Origin: Deltaproteobacteria bacterium
GTDB lineage: Bacteria > Desulfobacterota > Binatia > Binatales > Binataceae
Assembly (NCBI GenBank): GCA_021780585.1
Contig: JAJXYM010000279.1
Coordinates: forward strand, 1-20,394
Reading direction: 5' to 3'
DNA: 20,394 bases
In this document: one piece after another, positions 1 to 5,786 of the stretch
Layout of the letters: every line of letters starts with the position of its first letter
How positions within the stretch are numbered: the first letter of the stretch is position 1
Notes under the pieces: model-generated
The model's database searches: none
What the model was told of the DNA's origin: nothing
What the model saw: the letters and a program-made list of their open reading frames with translations, nothing else
Made by a program: the position numbers and the translations under genes

Positions 1-11
1 AGGGGTCGGCA

Positions 12-200
12 ATGGAAGGCAGCGTCTATCTCAAAGCGCGGCAGGAATGGGACGAGCAGTACGCCGACCACGTTCTCGGTAAGCGCAACTGGTGGAACGC
101 CGCCGTCTCATTGGCGCTGGTTGTCGTGCGCGCGGGGGGTGGCGGACGAAACGAATCGACTCGAGTAATCATTCGCCGCGGCGTCCGTACTTGCCATTGA
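12..200 (+). pseudogene. 5' fragment of a TrbF/VirB8-like conjugal transfer gene
   Basis: The open frame encodes 62 residues. The first 39 or so look like the N-terminus of TrbF, the VirB8-type inner-membrane component of Trb/type IV conjugation systems: a charged stretch with ARQEWDEQYADHVLGKRNW, then the start of a hydrophobic membrane segment (AAVSLALVVV). TrbF proteins usually run to over 200 residues with a large periplasmic domain. Here the similarity stops near base 130, in the middle of the membrane segment, and the remaining 23 residues (glycine- and arginine-rich) look unrelated. The tail also overlaps the end of the convergent barrel gene. An AGGGG sequence sits just upstream of the ATG, so the start looks original. 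I read this as a remnant at the edge of a conjugative element extending to the left. Family assignment is from memory of the motif; a small unrelated membrane protein cannot be excluded. Confidence 0.5.
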
Positions 201-1200
201 AATAGAAGGTGACGGTGAAGATTGGTCCGATCGTTTTGGGAAAATCCCAATTATAGGCCGGCAGGACCGCGCCGACGCCCCAGGTGGTCTCAAGGCGCTC
301 GGTTTTTGGCCAGGTCAATTCCAGCGTCGGCACGGCCCATAGATAGGACCATGCCGGAGCGTTGGCGCGGCCGAAGAACGGATTGCGCCGGCTCTGCGAT
401 TGTCCAGCGATTTCGAGCACGTAACCCAGCCCGTATTGGGAATTAAGCACATGCTCGAAGGCGGCGGCATAGTTCACCAGATTGCCGTCGGTCATGCGTA
501 GCGACGGTCCGGCGGGGACCTGCGTGATGCCGTTGTTGAATTGATATCCGGCGTGGACCCGGGTCGGAAATTGAACGATTTCGTCGAACTCGCCGTAGAA
601 CTCGAACGGCTTGAAGCGTTTGCGGACGAGCAGGCCGACGCCTTCGTTCCACGTGCCGTTGCCGAACTGATCGGTGTTGTAGGCGCTCGGACTCAGATGC
701 TGATAGTTGCCGGTCGGAATCCAGGTGATCGTCTTGATCGAAAGCGACGGCGTCGCCAGCAGATGATAGGTGTCAGCGTCGCTGGTCAACCCGTACTTCA
801 ATTCGAAGTGCAGATTGCCCACGCCGAAGCGGTCGGTCAATTTGCCGGGCGGCGTGACCGGCGGCCCGACCGTGTTCAGGATGAAATTCGGATAAAGGTC
901 GAGCTCGAGGCCGTGGCCGACGCCCACCGCCAGCCGTTGCGGCATCGCCACCTCCCAGGTGCCATAGCGCAGATCGTGATAACCATACGCCCACGGCTCG
1001 TAGTACCAGGAACCGAAGGGCTCGACCTCGGCCGTGCCGGTGAATTCCGGACCGCTGGTGGCGGGTCCCCATGATTGATCGGCGCGGGCTGAAAAAGGGC
1101 GACCAACGACCGCGACGGCCGCGGCCAGCGTCAGGGCGAATAGCGCCGCGGCCGGGCGCATGGCGGCGGCGGCGCACGGCGAAAAAAATCCGCATCGCAT
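169..1200 (-). CDS. Predicted outer-membrane beta-barrel protein, function unknown
   Basis: This encodes a 343-residue exported protein. From the chosen start there is a long signal peptide with a hydrophobic core (ALFALTLAAAVAVV) and a likely cleavage after ARA near residue 40. The mature part is rich in aromatic residues and alternating patterns typical of amphipathic strands (for example YLWAVPTLELTW), and it ends near the C-terminus with FTVTFYF, like the last strand of a barrel. This resembles transporter-like barrels of the phenol-degradation MetA type, but I cannot name a family with confidence. The ATG at 1200 was chosen because GGGGA lies six bases upstream; a longer frame begins at 1242, and an internal ATG at 1161 would give a more ordinary 27-residue signal. 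It has no operon partner: the neighbour to the left is a conjugation-gene fragment, convergent with it. No catalytic motifs are visible. Confidence 0.6.
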   Translation of the reverse strand: MRCGFFSPCAAAAMRPAAALFALTLAAAVAVVGRPFSARADQSWGPATSGPEFTGTAEVEPFGSWYYEPWAYGYHDLRYGTWEVAMPQRLAVGVGHGLELDLYPNFILNTVGPPVTPPGKLTDRFGVGNLHFELKYGLTSDADTYHLLATPSLSIKTITWIPTGNYQHLSPSAYNTDQFGNGTWNEGVGLLVRKRFKPFEFYGEFDEIVQFPTRVHAGYQFNNGITQVPAGPSLRMTDGNLVNYAAAFEHVLNSQYGLGYVLEIAGQSQSRRNPFFGRANAPAWSYLWAVPTLELTWPKTERLETTWGVGAVLPAYNWDFPKTIGPIFTVTFYFNGKYGRRGE

Positions 1201-1712
1201 TGTGAATCCCCATCGCGGCGGACCATGCCGGGCGCACGACAAAGCGCCGGCCGGACGGCCCGCCTGATTAAGGCCGCGCGGCGTCCGGACGCGAGCGCGG
1301 GTCGCGTTCGGGCGTCCGGCGCGATACGCGGCCGGCCAATCGTCAGCGGGGAACGATTCAGATTTTTGGCGGCGCGCGGGAACGCCACGCCCAAACGGAT
1401 CGGGACGCGACGGCGCCGGCGGTCATCATAGACGGACGGCCGCGATGCGTTAAGCGGGGGGCGCGATTGACGCGCCGGGAATTAAATAAATGGCGGCCGG
1501 CCGAGTCGGCCACCGCTGCGGATTCCGCCCGCCCGGGCGGAACAACTCCATACGTCGCGGTCAGCGGCCGCAGACGCTCGAACAGCAGCGGCTTGAGCAT
1601 TCCGGACGCCGCGGCGTGATATTCGCTTCGGAACGGTCCCGCCGGCGGCAGCAGCGAGAGCGCCAACAGCGCCAGCGCGGCTTGCGAGATAATCCGCCGT
1701 GCAATAGAGACG
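1201..1712. other. Divergent intergenic region with short palindromes
   Basis: This region lies between the barrel gene (minus) and the repeat lipoprotein gene (plus). Besides the doubtful minus-strand frame, it holds GC-rich palindromes: a 12-base perfect one (1281-1292), a hairpin with arms GGCGCG/CGCGCC (1460-1476), a small hairpin (1499-1511), and a 20-base near-palindrome with 9-base arms TTCCGCCCG/CGGGCGGAA around CC (1523-1542). A short AT-rich patch (about 1480-1491) separates some of them. No convincing sigma-70 promoter pair was found. In so GC-rich a sequence, short palindromes may be chance. Confidence 0.35.
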
Positions 1713-1759
1713 ATGGATATGCGGGCGCTCCGCCGATTCCTGATCTGCCTCTGCGTCAT
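1358..1759 (-). CDS. Possible small exported protein or gene remnant, unrecognised
   Basis: This minus-strand frame could encode 133 residues. The stretch of bases about 1560-1690 reads as codons nearly all ending in G or C (many CTG, GCG, CCG), as real genes here do. It encodes a basic start, a hydrophobic run AALALLALSLLPPAG and then FRSEYHAAASGMLKPLLFER, which looks like a signal peptide followed by mature protein. Codon choice becomes irregular towards the 3' end (TTA, TTT, AAT), so the real end may have been lost. The only in-frame ATG upstream of the hydrophobic run overlaps the start of the divergent lipoprotein gene by 47 bases and has no clear ribosome site. It may be a decayed gene, or chance in a GC-rich sequence. 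I do not recognise a family. Confidence 0.3.
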   Translation of the reverse strand: MTQRQIRNRRSARISIVSIARRIISQAALALLALSLLPPAGPFRSEYHAAASGMLKPLLFERLRPLTATYGVVPPGRAESAAVADSAGRHLFNSRRVNRAPRLTHRGRPSMMTAGAVASRSVWAWRSRAPPKI

Positions 1760-2186
1760 TGGCTTGATGCCCGGATGCTCGCCTCGCCCCGCCCCGACCG
1801 CCACTTACGATCGCAATCATGACGGCCGCGTCGATGAATGGGTGTATCGGAGCGGCAATTCCGAAACTATCGACGCCTTTGACACCAACGGCGACGGCAA
1901 AGCCGATCTGATTAAGACCTACGACAACGGCAAGCTGACCAAAGTCGAGCAAGACCGCAATCATGACGGCCGGATCGATCTGGTGCAAGAGTATCGCAAT
2001 GGCGGATTGTCGCAGGTGACGCGCGACGACAACTTCGACGGCAAGCCGGAAACCGTGGAAATCTACCGCAACGGGGAACTGGCGATGGTCGAACATGATC
2101 CGGACGGATGCGGCGTCGCGGACAGCACGGATTACTTCGAAAACGGGCGGCTGGTAAGGACCGTCCGCCGGACTTCGAAACCTTAG
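1713..2186 (+). CDS. Lipoprotein of five 24-residue calcium-loop repeats
   Basis: This encodes 157 residues. The N-terminus is a signal peptide with a basic start and a hydrophobic core ending in LMPGC (residues 18-22), a near-lipobox that would lipidate Cys22; the Met at -3 is not canonical. The rest is five tandem units of exactly 24 residues, with their first Asp at residues 33, 57, 81, 105 and 129. Each begins with an EF-hand or dockerin-like loop such as DRNHDGRVD, DTNGDGKAD or DRNHDGRID, followed by a Y-x-x/N-G-x-L type hairpin (TYDNGKLTKV, EYRNGGLSQV, IYRNGELAMV). The fifth unit is degenerate (DPDGCGVAD). From known biology such loops bind calcium, so the mature protein is probably a calcium-stabilised beta-rich surface or periplasmic protein. 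The 72-base unit is partly conserved in DNA, suggesting growth by tandem duplication. ATG at 1713 or 1719 could be the start; neither has a strong ribosome site. It appears to be monocistronic. Confidence 0.7.
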   Translation: MDMRALRRFLICLCVIGLMPGCSPRPAPTATYDRNHDGRVDEWVYRSGNSETIDAFDTNGDGKADLIKTYDNGKLTKVEQDRNHDGRIDLVQEYRNGGLSQVTRDDNFDGKPETVEIYRNGELAMVEHDPDGCGVADSTDYFENGRLVRTVRRTSKP

Positions 2187-2493
2187 TCAAGCCGCTGTGC
2201 GATAACGCGCCGCGGGCGCCGGGCGACGCGCGCCAAGCCGGTTTTCGTTGCAACGACTCAAGCGCCGGCGCCCAAAGAAATCCGAATCGTACTTCGAGCC
2301 GCGTACTGACGGCGATTCATCCGAAGGTCCGCGTTTGACCAGTATCATTGGCATATCTCCGTCTTCAGCCGTCGATTAGGCGAATCGGGCGATGATTGGA
2401 TTACGCATTATCCAATTGAGCCAGACAGCCGCCAAGTGTGAAATGAGTCTTTAGGCCCTTGTCGCACCCGGCGAGCGGTGTTATCCAGAACAT

Positions 2494-2519
2494 CAATAAT
2501 CAGAATTTTCTGATTATTG
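2494..2519. repeat. Perfect AT-rich inverted repeat, 12-base arms
   Basis: The arms CAATAATCAGAA and TTCTGATTATTG are exact reverse complements separated by TT. It is AT-rich in a GC-rich setting, so chance is unlikely. It may be an operator for a dimeric regulator or an RNA hairpin in the leader of the secreted-protein gene starting at 2563. Confidence 0.7.
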
Positions 2520-2524
2520 CGGAT

Positions 2525-2543
2525 TTCGGGCGAACAGCCCGAA
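2525..2543 (+). promoter_or_regulatory. Leader hairpin just before the ribosome site
   Basis: TTCGGGC and GCCCGAA are perfect 7-base arms around the loop GAACA. The hairpin lies six bases after the AT-rich inverted repeat and immediately upstream of the GGAGGGG ribosome site (about 2547-2553) of the gene at 2563. Its position suits control of translation or mRNA stability. It has no U-tract, so an intrinsic terminator is less likely. Confidence 0.5.
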
Positions 2544-2562
2544 GGATGGAGGGGACATAGCG

Positions 2563-3204
2563 ATGAAATGCGTATCTAATGCGAAATGGGGCGCGCATGG
2601 AGGAAGAGCGGCGACAATTCTTCTGGCCCTCGGCCTGACTGGCCTTTTGCCAACCAGCGTTTTCGCCAAGGGCCGTCCAACGCCGCAGCCGAGGACAACG
2701 ATCCAGAACTTCAGCGCTTCAGGCTCGGGCGCCGGATTGGCCGCGGCGGTGACGTGCCCCACCGGCACTCCCAGCGGCATCGATTGCTTTGCCCTGAGCG
2801 GAGACCTGCACGGGGCGCCAATCGGACAGGCGACGTTCACCGCGAATCTCAACGTGGTGTCGTCGCTCACGCCGGGCGTTAACGGCAGCGACGGAAGCTG
2901 CGCGCCGGCCAGCGGGACCATCACGATCAACGTCGGCAAGAACAGCACTATCGCGCTCGGCTTCGACGGAACCCAATGCGACGTGGGCGCGACGCCGACC
3001 GCGCCCGCCGTGGGTCCGACGGTCCTGACGGGCAGCTTCTACGTTACCGGCGGAACGGGCGCAAAGTTCGCCGAACTCACGGGAAAATCCGGCCCTGGCG
3101 AAGGCGGAGCGGGAACCGGCAGCCTGACGCTCAGCGGCGACGACGACGGCGACGTGCTGGCGACCCTTGCCGGAATCCTGGAGTTTTCGCCGGCGCCCAA
3201 ATGA
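2563..3204 (+). CDS. Secreted beta-rich protein, function unknown
   Basis: This encodes 213 residues. The start has a strong ribosome site (GGAGGGG, spacing about nine bases). A signal peptide with core ATILLALGLTGLLP probably ends at VFA, near residue 35. The mature protein is rich in Gly, Thr, Ser and Ala, with alternating hydrophobic positions and the segment LTGSFYVTGGTGAKFAELTG (residues 155-174). That pattern recurs in secreted bacterial proteins with an eight-stranded barrel like allene oxide cyclase, though I claim only resemblance. Four mature cysteines (65, 75, 113, 139) could form two disulfides. An acidic SGDDDGD stretch lies near the C-terminus. No enzyme motif is visible. It stands alone, with a regulated-looking leader upstream and a long hairpin downstream that may be its terminator. 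Confidence 0.65.
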   Translation: MKCVSNAKWGAHGGRAATILLALGLTGLLPTSVFAKGRPTPQPRTTIQNFSASGSGAGLAAAVTCPTGTPSGIDCFALSGDLHGAPIGQATFTANLNVVSSLTPGVNGSDGSCAPASGTITINVGKNSTIALGFDGTQCDVGATPTAPAVGPTVLTGSFYVTGGTGAKFAELTGKSGPGEGGAGTGSLTLSGDDDGDVLATLAGILEFSPAPK

Positions 3205-3234
3205 GCGCTTCATAAGCTCGCTAGGCGCCATAAT

Positions 3235-3277
3235 CTTCGCCCCGCGATCGGCTTCGCAGGCTAATCGCGGGGCGAAG
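3235..3277. terminator. Candidate transcription terminator hairpin
   Basis: Perfect 14-base arms CTTCGCCCCGCGAT and ATCGCGGGGCGAAG surround a 15-base loop, 30 bases after the stop codon of the secreted-protein gene. The stem would be very stable. There is no U-tract, so if it ends transcription it does so by a non-classical route, or it protects the mRNA 3' end. Confidence 0.5.
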
Positions 3278-3299
3278 CGCGTTCCATAGCCAGTGGGAT

Positions 3300-3367
3300 C
3301 GAGTCGTCGCGACAGGACGGATACGTCGCGCCGCCGATGACCCGGTCGTGAACGCCGCGACGACTCG
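3300..3367. repeat. Inverted repeat, 12-base perfect arms, 44-base spacer
   Basis: CGAGTCGTCGCG (3300-3311) and CGCGACGACTCG (3356-3367) are exact reverse complements. It follows the terminator-like hairpin in the same gene-free stretch (3205-3515) before the CADD-family gene, which otherwise shows only an ordinary ribosome site. It may be a structured leader or a pair of regulator sites. No known riboswitch consensus was recognised. Confidence 0.45.
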
Positions 3368-3515
3368 TGGCCTGGCGCCCGGAAAACCGCCCGAACCGGC
3401 GCGAAGTTGACTCCCACGAACGTTACTGAAAAGTTCTTGGATTCGCGAAAGCCGGATTTTGCCGGTCTTTTCGAGGCAATCTTTGTCGAGCCGAGTCAAC
3501 GATCGAGGTATTCGA

Positions 3516-4172
3516 ATGCCACGCCATGACCTAATCGCGTCGCTTGATTTTTTGAACGGTGAAATGAGCCTGTTGAAGCATCCCTTCTATCAGGAGTGGA
3601 CCGCCGGAACCCTTTCCGTGGAACGTCTGCGCACCTACGCCGCGCAATATTACCGGCAGGTGGCGACGTTTCCACGTTACCTGAGCGCGATGCATTCGCG
3701 ATGCGACGATTTGGCGACGCGGCAGGAGTTGCTGGAGAATCTGATCGAAGAAGAGCGCGGCGCCGAGAACCATCCGGAGCTATGGCTCAGGTTCGCCGAA
3801 GCGCTCGGCCTCGCGCGCGAGGAGGTGTTGGCGGCCGAACCCATGCCGGCGACCAACGCGCTGGTCGCGACCTTCACGCGGCTCAGCCGCGAGTCGCCGC
3901 TTCAGTCGGGATTCGCCGCGCTCTATGTTTACGAGTCGCAGGTTCGCGATGTCGCGGACGCCAAGATTGACGGCCTCAGGCGCTTTTACGGAATTACTGA
4001 CGAAGCTGGCTTGAAGTTCTTCACCGTGCATCGCGAGGCCGATCTTTATCATTCCCAGGCGGTCGCAAAGATGATCGAACGCAATCGCGGATCGGCGCCG
4101 GACGACGGGACGACGCTGGAAGCGGGCCGCGTGGCGCTGCAAGCCGTCTGGAGCCTGCTTGACGCCATTTGA
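3516..4172 (+). CDS. CADD-family oxygenase, probable p-aminobenzoate synthase
   Basis: This encodes 218 residues of the heme-oxygenase-like, TenA/PqqC-related fold, closest to chlamydial CADD. CADD makes p-aminobenzoate for folate with a dimetal centre, using its own tyrosine as ring source and a lysine as amino donor. Recalling the C. trachomatis sequence, this protein aligns without gaps at a constant offset of two. Tyr25 (HPFY) matches Tyr27 and Lys150 (AKIDG) matches Lys152. The metal ligands Glu79, His86 (ERGAENH), Glu140 (YVYE), His172, Asp176 and His179 (H-x3-D-x2-H in HREADLYH) all match. The start at 3516 has GAGG seven bases upstream; the open frame extends back to 3459 without a ribosome site. 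It heads a tight operon, and its stop codon overlaps the GAGGG ribosome site of the thioesterase gene. The protein is cytosolic. Related oxidative enzymes of this superfamily are the main alternative. Confidence 0.85.
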   Translation: MPRHDLIASLDFLNGEMSLLKHPFYQEWTAGTLSVERLRTYAAQYYRQVATFPRYLSAMHSRCDDLATRQELLENLIEEERGAENHPELWLRFAEALGLAREEVLAAEPMPATNALVATFTRLSRESPLQSGFAALYVYESQVRDVADAKIDGLRRFYGITDEAGLKFFTVHREADLYHSQAVAKMIERNRGSAPDDGTTLEAGRVALQAVWSLLDAI

Positions 4173-4184
4173 GGGCGATTAGCC

Positions 4185-4628
4185 TTGGCCGAGTCGAAAA
4201 ATCGCGCTCCGCTGACGGAAATCAACCGGCTGATTCGGGAGAATCGCGTCGCCGAGTATCGCTCGCCCAATCTGGCGCTCGGGATGGCGCCAATCGAGTT
4301 CGGCGCGGGCGCCTCGCGATGGATTTGGCGCGCGCGGCCGGCGATCACGCTGAATCCCTTCGGGACGGTGCAGGGCGGGTATCTGGCGGTCTTTGTCGAC
4401 GAACTGTTTTCCACCGCGATCGCGTCGGTGCTCGCGGACGGCGAATGGGCGATGACGGCCGAATTCAAGCTGAATTTTCTCCGCGCGATGCGTCCCGGGC
4501 CGATCGAAGGAAGCGCCCGGGTGTTGCGGCGTAGTCGCACGCTCGCCTTTCTCGAGGCGCAGGTCACGGACGAAGACGGCGCGGTCGCGGTCACCGCCAG
4601 CTCAACCTGGGCCGTGTCGAGAGGTTAG
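4185..4628 (+). CDS. Hotdog-fold thioesterase, PaaI type
   Basis: This encodes 147 residues of the PaaI/acyl-CoA thioesterase superfamily, which hydrolyses acyl-CoA or acyl-ACP thioesters. The signature is NPFGTVQGGYLAVFVDELF (residues 57-75), with the glycine turn and the acidic catalytic candidates Asp72/Glu73 on the central helix. The hotdog strands follow (MTAEFKLNFLRA, GSARVLRRSRTLAFLEAQV). Many family members have HGG where this has QGG; QGG also occurs in the family. The start is TTG at 4185, supported by GAGGG nine bases upstream; the first in-frame ATG (4284) would remove the N-terminal part. It lies 12 bases after the CADD-family stop and just before bioB, which implies translational coupling. 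The substrate is unknown. The context permits a role in supplying or releasing a cofactor precursor such as pimelate, but general acyl-CoA housekeeping is equally possible. Confidence 0.75.
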   Translation: MAESKNRAPLTEINRLIRENRVAEYRSPNLALGMAPIEFGAGASRWIWRARPAITLNPFGTVQGGYLAVFVDELFSTAIASVLADGEWAMTAEFKLNFLRAMRPGPIEGSARVLRRSRTLAFLEAQVTDEDGAVAVTASSTWAVSRG

Positions 4629-4674
4629 CGAACGCGCGTTCTTGACGCGCCGGCGGGCGGCCAAAAGCAAAATC

Positions 4675-5682
4675 ATGGATCTGATGGATTTCACCGACTT
4701 GGACTTGACGGACGTGGTCGCGCGAGCGCTCGCCGGCGTGGAGCTGGAGCGGCGGAAAGCGCAGGCGATTCTGAACTGCCCCGATGACCGTCTCCCGGAC
4801 CTGCTCGCGGCGACTTTCAGAGTGCGCGCGGCGGCTTTTGGACGCCGGGTCAAAATCTGCGTTTTGCGCAACGCCCAAAGCGGGATTTGTCCGGAGGATT
4901 GCGGCTATTGCTCGCAATCGCGCGTCTCGCGGGCGGAGATCCCCGTCTACAAGATGCAAACCGTTGACGAGCTGTGCGACGGCGCGCGCCAGGCGGTCGC
5001 GAGCGGCGCGCGACGCTACTGCATGGTCGCGAGCATGCGCGGGCCGGGCGATCGCGAAATCGCGCATCTGGCCGACGCCTGCGAGCGGATTCGCGCGCGG
5101 TATCCGGCGCTGGAGTTGTGTCTCTCGGTCGGACTGCTCAGTGCGGCGCAGGCCCGGCGACTCAAGGAAGCGGGCGCGGGCTGGATCAACCATAATCTCA
5201 ACACCAGCCGCCGCTTCTATCCCGAAATCTGTACGACCCATACCTGGGACGACCGCGTGCGCACGATCGAAAACGTGCGCGCGGCGGGATTATCGGTATG
5301 CTCAGGCGGAATTATCGGCATGGGCGAGAGCGACGACGATATCGTCGATTTGGCCTACGCGACGCGCCGCCTCCGCGCCGATTCGGTGCCGGTCAACTTT
5401 TTGCACCCGATCGCCGGAACGCCGCTGGAGCACGCGTCCGCGCTGACGCCGGAGCGATGTCTCAAGGCCGCCTGCCTGTTCCGCCTGCTCAATCCGCGCA
5501 GCGAGGTTCGCGCCGCCGGCGGACGCGAGCTGAATCTGGGCGCGCGTCAGGGCGAGATATTTAACGCGGTCAATTCAGTGTTCGTCAACGGCTATTTGAC
5601 CACGGCGGGATGGGCCTACGATCGCACGCGGGAGTTGATCGAGCGGGCCGGTTTCGAGGTCGAGCCGCAATCCGCCGCTTGA
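4675..5682 (+). CDS. bioB: Biotin synthase
   Basis: This encodes 335 residues, a usual length for BioB, the radical-SAM enzyme that inserts sulfur into dethiobiotin in the last step of biotin synthesis. The [4Fe-4S] motif C-x3-C-x2-C is CPEDCGYC (Cys72, 76, 79). Family hallmarks follow in order: Cys116 (RYCMVAS), Cys149 (ELCLSVG), INHNLNTS (171-178), Cys209 in CSGGIIGMGE, and Arg279 in EVRAAGGRE, these being the usual ligands of the sacrificial [2Fe-2S] cluster. Near the end is NSVFVNGYLTT. The ATG at 4675 is chosen over the TTG at 4642 because the extra N-terminal residues are basic and unlike the family; neither has a good ribosome site. It ends the CADD-thioesterase-bioB operon. No bioA, bioD, bioF or birA lies nearby, so the rest of the pathway must be elsewhere or biotin precursors are taken up. 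Confidence is high. Confidence 0.96.
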   Translation: MDLMDFTDLDLTDVVARALAGVELERRKAQAILNCPDDRLPDLLAATFRVRAAAFGRRVKICVLRNAQSGICPEDCGYCSQSRVSRAEIPVYKMQTVDELCDGARQAVASGARRYCMVASMRGPGDREIAHLADACERIRARYPALELCLSVGLLSAAQARRLKEAGAGWINHNLNTSRRFYPEICTTHTWDDRVRTIENVRAAGLSVCSGGIIGMGESDDDIVDLAYATRRLRADSVPVNFLHPIAGTPLEHASALTPERCLKAACLFRLLNPRSEVRAAGGRELNLGARQGEIFNAVNSVFVNGYLTTAGWAYDRTRELIERAGFEVEPQSAA

Positions 5683-5684
5683 GC

Positions 5685-5705
5685 GCCCGGCCTCGGTTTC
5701 CGGGC
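5685..5705. terminator. Weak candidate terminator after bioB
   Basis: GCCCGG and CCGGGC are six-base arms around a nine-base loop, two bases after the bioB stop codon. It has no proper U-tract, so this is a modest candidate for the end of the operon. Confidence 0.25.
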
Positions 5706-5786
5706 CGACGCCGGCTTTTACGTCCGGCTGGCGCGCCGATTTGGGGCGCTAGGCGGAAATCGGGTTTTCCGGCTAAAGTCTCGGCC

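Larger units (their letters stand above)
2187..2562. other. Leader region of the secreted-protein gene
   Basis: No gene is seen here. The last 220 bases are visibly richer in A and T than the surroundings, as expected of a promoter and untranslated leader. They hold an inverted repeat ATTGGAT/ATCCAAT with an 8-base spacer (2395-2416) and the two perfect hairpins listed separately, which end 20 bases before the start codon. I could not identify a clean -35/-10 pair. Confidence 0.45.

Noticed and set aside
1482..2096. Minus-strand frame of 204 codons opposite the repeat lipoprotein
   Set aside because: Its apparent repeats are the complement of the calcium-loop repeats on the plus strand, where the signal peptide and motif make sense.
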